The notes under the pieces were generated by a model. It did not search any database and was not told the origin of the DNA. It worked only from the letters and a program-made list of their open reading frames with translations. Of a stretch of DNA of 8,927 nt, positions 6,200 through 8,927 are shown piece after piece. The position numbers were made by a program, and so were the translations under genes. Source of the stretch: Patescibacteria group bacterium (GTDB taxonomy: Bacteria; Patescibacteriota; JABMPQ01; JAHIRA01); the NCBI GenBank assembly GCA_018818905.1, contig JAHIRA010000090.1, positions 1 to 8,927 of the forward strand, given 5' to 3'. Each line of letters begins with the position of its first letter. The first letter of the stretch is position 1.

Positions 6200-6260
6200 G
6201 GCGTAGTCGGTTAAAGAAGAAAAAGAATTGAGTTGTGGAAATAATGTTTTTTCTCATCAT
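6189..6260 (-). CDS. Candidate leader peptide with five consecutive Phe codons
   Basis: A 23-codon frame opens with tandem ATG codons (6260-6258 and 6257-6255) and ends at TAG (6191-6189). Residues 12-16 are five Phe in a row, encoded TTC TTT TTC TTC TTT (6227-6213), preceded by a polar Ser-Thr-Thr-Gln stretch and followed by a basic tail (NRLRRLV). The predicted transcript starts at about 6259-6257, so the second ATG would be leaderless; there is no Shine-Dalgarno. The stop codon lies inside the first arm of the antiterminator, so a ribosome that finishes would free the terminator, while one stalled on the Phe codons would cover the segment at 6207-6203 and favour antitermination. This matches the logic of the pheL and pheM leaders, but the same tract could be a chance polypyrimidine run. 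Confidence 0.4.
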   Translation of the reverse strand: MMRKNIISTTQFFFFFNRLRRLV

Positions 6261-6264
6261 CTAT

Positions 6265-6292
6265 ATTATACTCAAAAAATTTTGCAGGTCAA
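6265..6292 (-). promoter_or_regulatory. Near-consensus promoter for the leftward leader transcript
   Basis: On the minus strand TTGACC (6292-6287, five of six), a 16-base spacer and a perfect TATAAT (6270-6265) are present. Initiation is expected at about 6259-6257, on top of the tandem ATG of the Phe-rich leader frame. It is back to back with the plus-strand promoter at 6333-6361, leaving 40 bases between the two -35 elements. Confidence 0.72.
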
Positions 6293-6301
6293 GAAAAGAT
6301 G

Positions 6302-6313
6302 TCAACAAGTTGA
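6302..6313. promoter_or_regulatory. Small dyad between the divergent promoters
   Basis: TCAAC-AA-GTTGA is a perfect inverted repeat lying 9 bases from the leftward -35 and 19 bases from the rightward -35. The position suits a shared operator for a dimeric regulator, but ten paired bases can arise by chance. Confidence 0.3.
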
Positions 6314-6332
6314 TGATAACGGGCACTTTTAT

Positions 6333-6361
6333 TTGACACAACCACTTTTTTATTGTATCAT
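6333..6361 (+). promoter_or_regulatory. Consensus promoter of the WD40-like lipoprotein gene
   Basis: A perfect TTGACA (6333-6338), a 17-base spacer and TATCAT (6356-6361, five of six) are present. Initiation near 6368 gives a leader of about 58 bases that carries the block shared with the downstream paralogue. The spacer contains a T-rich stretch. Confidence 0.8.
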
Positions 6362-6364
6362 AGT

Positions 6365-6425
6365 CTGCTACACTAGTGGCAAAAGCACCTTCACAAAAAC
6401 AGATTTCTGACAAAGGAGAAGAAAG
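6365..6425 (+). repeat. Shared 5' leader block, copy 1
   Basis: This leader resembles 7738-7799 along its length: CTGCTACACTA at the 5' end, a GCACC(T/C)TCA core, a small inverted repeat and an AAGGAG-AAGAAA ribosome site ending at the ATG, which continues as ATGAAG in both. Length to the ATG is 61 here against 62 bases in copy 2. In this copy the small inverted repeat is CAGA-TT-TCTG (6400-6409), much weaker than in copy 2. It carries the Shine-Dalgarno AAAGGAG (6412-6418), seven bases before the start. Confidence 0.7.
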
Positions 6426-7664
6426 ATGAAGAACTCAATGATAGTTTCCGTTTTTGGCTTGATTCTCGTATCTCTCGTAAATTGTACCTGTCCACCGCCC
6501 GTTGTTAATCACGGCAAGGAGCTTGTGAATGAATCGCTAAAAGACGCAGGTGAAGCGAGCATTGAAAAATTTGTCGATAAAGTTCCAGAAAGCTTTTTTG
6601 ACAAATTTGTAGAAGAGGATTCAACGGAGAGTCCAAAGGTTACAACTCCAAACAATCCAAGAAAAATGACAGAAACCAAAGAAGGGCTTCATACCTATGG
6701 ATCCAGAGAAATCATAATTCTTGGATTTACTTCCGATGGTTTGTATCTGGCCACCTCAAGCTGGGATGGGCATCAGTCGTACACTGTTGCCATATGGGAT
6801 CTCAAGAAAAAGAAAGAAAGTGCTAGAATTGGCCAATTTTTAAAGCCGGTTAAAAATGGGCTCTTCATCAAGAATACTCAAATACTGGTCGTTAGCGCTG
6901 GCACATCAATCTATTTGTTTGATGTGCCAAAAAAAGAATTGATCTGGTCAAAAAGTCTTCATCGGCAAGAAATTACCTCCCTAAAAATAAGTCCTGATTG
7001 GGATTTTATCTTGTCTGGGTCAAAGGACAGGTCTGCAATTCTTTCAAGTGTTGTTGATGGAACATTTGTTGCAGAGATTATGGAAGCAAAAAATGTCGCT
7101 ACCCAATTGAATTGTCAAGGTCCTAGAAATTGCGAAAGTAGAGTTTGCTACGAGGGATTTTGTCAGAAGATCGATGCATCACAAGGGCATTCCGCAGAAA
7201 TAACAGATGTTGGATTCATTGACACAAGAGTTATTATTACTGCAAGCAATGACACAACTCTTCGCATTTGGGATTTAAGAAAGGTTGATAAAAGGCTAAA
7301 AGAAGTAGTCACCTTATCGGGAATCCCCTATGGCATGTCCGTTGATCCAAAAAGGCGTTATGCTTTGGCTGGGATCTATGGTTCATCTCAGCTACTAATA
7401 GTAAATTCAGAAACCTACAGTTTTAGTGATTTTCCGTCAAGTTCGCATTATGCCTTGCGATACCCAAAATTTGACAATTCTGGAAAATTCATTGTGGCGG
7501 TATCGGGGTATGAAATTTTGATCCTGAACACATTGGAAAGAAAAACTGTTAGGGTTTTTAGTAGCCTGTCAATTGTCTACAGTGCTACCATAAGTCCTGA
7601 TGCAAAGAATGTTGCATTTACGGATTTTAGTTCAGGAATATGGATCATTCCTACGGGATTATAG
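6426..7664 (+). CDS. Lipoprotein with a seven-bladed WD40-like beta-propeller and Cys-rich insert
   Basis: The 412-aa protein has a lipoprotein-type signal peptide ending LVSLVNC, with Cys20 the likely lipidated residue (Asn at -1 is atypical; Cys22 is an alternative), then Pro-Pro-Pro. Residues 30-90 are a charged linker. About seven WD40-like blades follow: 92-131 (VAIWDLKK), 137-176 (IYLFDVPKKELIW), 179-222, 254-298 (DTTLRIWDLRK), 299-338, 340-379 and 381-412. Between blades 3 and 4 sits a four-Cys insert, C230-x5-C236-x4-C241-x4-C246, like the disulfide-rich C...C...VCxxGxC modules of secreted bacterial proteins. It probably acts outside the cell as a scaffold or binding platform; no partner is visible. 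The start is supported by AAAGGAG seven bases upstream, and the gene has its own promoter and terminator, so it is a single-gene unit. Confidence 0.85.
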   Translation: MKNSMIVSVFGLILVSLVNCTCPPPVVNHGKELVNESLKDAGEASIEKFVDKVPESFFDKFVEEDSTESPKVTTPNNPRKMTETKEGLHTYGSREIIILGFTSDGLYLATSSWDGHQSYTVAIWDLKKKKESARIGQFLKPVKNGLFIKNTQILVVSAGTSIYLFDVPKKELIWSKSLHRQEITSLKISPDWDFILSGSKDRSAILSSVVDGTFVAEIMEAKNVATQLNCQGPRNCESRVCYEGFCQKIDASQGHSAEITDVGFIDTRVIITASNDTTLRIWDLRKVDKRLKEVVTLSGIPYGMSVDPKRRYALAGIYGSSQLLIVNSETYSFSDFPSSSHYALRYPKFDNSGKFIVAVSGYEILILNTLERKTVRVFSSLSIVYSATISPDAKNVAFTDFSSGIWIIPTGL

Positions 7665-7684
7665 AAAAATTTCTATTTTCCCCT

Positions 7685-7716
7685 GCCCTCACGCATTATG
7701 CGCTGAGGGCTTTTTT
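7685..7716 (+). terminator. Rho-independent terminator of the WD40-like lipoprotein gene
   Basis: GCCCTCA (7685-7691) pairs with TGAGGGC (7704-7710). An inner CGCA/TGCG extends the stem to 11 pairs past one bulged C, with a TTA loop, and six T residues follow (7711-7716). Confidence 0.93.
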
Positions 7717-7737
7717 CTTGCCTATTTCACCAATCTA

Positions 7738-7799
7738 CTGCTACACTAACAACAAACGCACCCTCAAAATGCCAGTAATTCTGGCGAAGGAGAAGAAAA
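7738..7799 (+). repeat. Shared 5' leader block, copy 2
   Basis: This is the second copy of the leader described at 6365-6425, placed in front of the decayed paralogue. The inverted repeat is GCCAG-TAATT-CTGGC (7771-7785), a longer stem than in copy 1, with AAGGAG (7787-7792) seven bases before the ATG at 7800. TGCTACACT inside CTGCTACACTA (7738-7748) could serve as an extended -10, with TTGCCT (7718-7723) as a poor -35 18 bases upstream. No clear promoter like that of copy 1 is present. Confidence 0.65.
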
Positions 7800-8185
7800 A
7801 TGAAGAGATTTGCGATTTTCCTGATGAGCTGTTCAGTGCTCATACTTCTGGTTTCCTCTGCTTGCTTGCCCCCCCCCTTTATTGATAATGATATTATCAA
7901 AACGTCAGATGGTGGATCCGCTTCCAAGCTTTATCTGACATCTCCGCACAAGTGAGTCAAGAATATGGGAGCGTTGTCTCTGGCATTACCGTATCCCATG
8001 ACAGTCAATATTTCATTGTTGGCACTAATGAGGGCTATGTACTCATCTATGCCACGAAGAAACTGCAAACTATTAAGCAATTAAATTTCAGCATTGGTGG
8101 CATTTTCGCTGTTGCATGCAGTCCCAATAGCTACGAGTTCGCGGTTGGTGGGGCTAGGAGAATCATAACAGCAGATCTTCACTAG
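7800..8185 (+). pseudogene. Shortened, frameshifted paralogue of the WD40-like lipoprotein
   Basis: A good ribosome site starts a frame (7800-7955, 51 aa) with a textbook lipoprotein signal peptide, MKRFAIFLMS through VSSAC, lipobox Cys22, then Leu and three Pro as in the neighbour's CTCPPP. It stops at TGA 7953-7955 after KLYLTSPHK. A second frame, open from 7892 and with a GTG at 7952, continues to 8185. It encodes roughly the last two propeller blades (SGITVSHDSQYFIVGTNEGYVLIY, then FAVACSPNSYEFAVGGARR). The two frames differ by -1, so one indel between 7892 and 7955 would join them into about 127 aa, still lacking about five blades. A real product would therefore be very small. The C9 run at 7869-7877 is not the break, because the second frame has TGA at 7883 and 7889. 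It could be a pseudogene, an assembly error or two coupled small genes (GTGA overlap); decay after duplication is most likely. Confidence 0.65.
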
Positions 8186-8219
8186 TGCTTGTTGAACCTT
8201 TCTTCGGATATTCTTTTAC

Positions 8220-8254
8220 AAAAAATCCCGCCTGCTTCAAACACAGACGGGATT
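8220..8254 (-). terminator. Rho-independent terminator of the PEP carboxykinase gene
   Basis: AATCCCG-C-CTG (8224-8234) pairs with CAG-A-CGGGATT (8244-8254) with one internal mismatch and a nine-base loop. On the minus strand it runs into six T residues (complement of A 8220-8225). No T-run follows on the plus side, so the decayed paralogue has no clear terminator of its own. Confidence 0.85.
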
Positions 8255-8272
8255 CTATACTTGAGTTTCTCT

Positions 8273-8927
8273 TTACTTCGTTAGCTTCAAAAACTTCAAT
8301 TCCGGAAACTGCTTTAAGTATCTTAGTCTATCTTCTTTTAGATTTTCCATCATAATCTTGTACTCCTCATTGTCATAGATCTTGTATGGATCGTACTTAT
8401 TGATATCAAGTCCCGGAATCTCAGTTGGAACATCGTAACCAACGTTTTCGTCATATTTCCATTTGACAGTATCTCTGACAATTTCTAAAACAGAGTTGCC
8501 AGTTATTTTTGGGGTGATATCTATTCCATTATCAATGCCACCAACTTTTCCGGTATTAATGACATAGACTTTGATATGAGGATTCTTTTTGATAATTTCG
8601 TAGAAACGTTGACCATTCTTATAAAGTGGTGGAATGATGAAAGGGTCAAAGCCAACTACTCGCATTGGTTTGCCAATCTGGCTTTTGTCTTCTGTTCCAG
8701 CTGAAGTTTGAGTTGATTCACCAAGCATAAAAAACGTGGCCGCTTGCTCAGGTGAGATTAGACGACCGACAACTGGAATGTCATATCTTCTGGTGTTGAA
8801 AAAGATAGCGTCAACTTTTGCTAGATCAACATTGGCGTCGGTATTTGGAATCCCAAAGCGTGGGATAATAGCTCGGCCATTGGCACAGAATTCTACATCA
8901 TCAAAAGCAAAACCACCGTATTTTACG
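8273..8927 (-). CDS. pckA: Phosphoenolpyruvate carboxykinase, ATP-type, C-terminal part (5' end outside window)
   Basis: The frame stays open from the TAA at 8275-8273 to the window edge: 217 residues, with the N-terminal part including the P-loop missing. The enzyme interconverts oxaloacetate + ATP and PEP + CO2 + ADP at the junction of glycolysis/gluconeogenesis and the C4 acids. Visible family segments, numbered from the first residue in the window, are IFFNTRRYDIPVVGRLISPEQ (41-61, matching the IFLTxDAFGVLPPVSRL region, with Arg55 at the nucleotide-contact Arg), FFMLGESTQTSAGTE (65-79, matching FLSGFTAKLAGTE), VYVINTGKVGG (120-130, matching YLVNTGWNGT) and YDVPTEIPGLDINKYDP (164-180, matching IPTELPGVDxxxLDP). 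The sequence differs clearly from the E. coli type, so a divergent subfamily is likely. It ends at a good terminator and converges with the decayed lipoprotein gene. Confidence 0.88.
   Translation of the reverse strand, partial: VKYGGFAFDDVEFCANGRAIIPRFGIPNTDANVDLAKVDAIFFNTRRYDIPVVGRLISPEQAATFFMLGESTQTSAGTEDKSQIGKPMRVVGFDPFIIPPLYKNGQRFYEIIKKNPHIKVYVINTGKVGGIDNGIDITPKITGNSVLEIVRDTVKWKYDENVGYDVPTEIPGLDINKYDPYKIYDNEEYKIMMENLKEDRLRYLKQFPELKFLKLTK

Noticed and set aside
6143..6212. Integron attC-like site or mobile-element end from the 70-base imperfect palindrome
   Set aside because: No proper GTTRRRY/RYYYAAC core pair, no cassette array and no integrase. The asymmetric T-run and G-U pairs fit a minus-strand RNA structure better.
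5965..6260. Known riboswitch or housekeeping RNA (T-box, RNase P, SRP, tmRNA, 6S)
   Set aside because: I looked for the T-box AGGGUGG-type bulge, a GAGGAAAGUCC-type RNase P core and a tRNA-like TpsiC arm, and saw none of them.
6228..6410. 60-aa plus-strand reading frame
   Set aside because: It spans both divergent promoters, has no ribosome site and its composition is not protein-like.
7869..7877. Run of nine C as a phase-variation switch or as the frameshift site of the decayed paralogue
   Set aside because: With one more C the frame hits TGA at 7883, and with one fewer it stops by about 7938. No slippage at this tract joins the signal peptide to the propeller frame, so it cannot be an on/off switch here.
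7640..7885. 81-aa plus-strand frame bridging the two lipoprotein genes
   Set aside because: It runs through the terminator hairpin and the shared leader and has no ribosome site.
7892..7955. Programmed -1 frameshift joining the two frames of the paralogue
   Set aside because: No X-XXY-YYZ slippery heptamer in the correct phase is present in the overlap; the best A-run (CAAAACG) is out of register.
7953..7955. TGA read as an amino acid (code 25 or selenocysteine)
   Set aside because: Reading through gives residues unlike a propeller, while the -1 frame gives clear blades. Other genes in the window also end normally at TGA.

Overview
The window is a gene-dense bacterial segment of moderate, slightly AT-rich composition with standard stop codons (TAA, TAG and TGA all end real genes). 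Gene content and style suggest a Patescibacteria/CPR-type genome, perhaps a Parcubacteria-like lineage: a WecG/TagA glycosyltransferase, a GluRS and a membrane-anchored coiled-coil M23 peptidase in one tight operon, small orphan proteins, and secreted beta-propellers. That placement is inference from gene style, not from a marker gene.

Layout. 1-1164 (+): a secreted, C-terminally membrane-anchored nuclease-fold (SNase) protein with altered catalytic residues, then a 112-aa orphan ending in a strong terminator. 1163-5301 (-): an operon running right to left from a good promoter, with a WecG/TagA-Nudix fusion, gltX (4-base ATGA overlap) and an M23 peptidase that also has its own candidate promoter at the end of gltX. 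5311-5964 (-): a 188-aa orphan with a strong Shine-Dalgarno and its own terminator. 5965-6425: a 461-base intergenic region full of structure. 6426-8185 (+): an intact seven-bladed WD40-like lipoprotein and, behind it, a shortened frameshifted paralogue that shares its 5' leader. 8220-8927 (-): the C-terminal part of an ATP-type PEP carboxykinase, cut by the window edge.

The most interesting region is 6139-6292 on the minus strand. A consensus promoter (TTGACC-N16-TATAAT) is followed at once by a 23-codon reading frame with five consecutive Phe codons. Next comes a hairpin whose 3' arm is also the 5' arm of an intrinsic terminator. This is the architecture of a Phe-codon transcription attenuator, or of a short terminated RNA/peptide unit, placed upstream of the 188-aa orphan. 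A divergent consensus promoter (TTGACA-N17-TATCAT) drives the WD40 lipoprotein, and a small dyad lies between the two.

The genes do not form one pathway. The minus operon combines cell-envelope functions (GT26 glycosyltransferase, peptidoglycan hydrolase) with translation (GluRS). The plus-strand genes at both ends mostly encode exported or lipid-anchored proteins. The two orphan genes could not be assigned a function.
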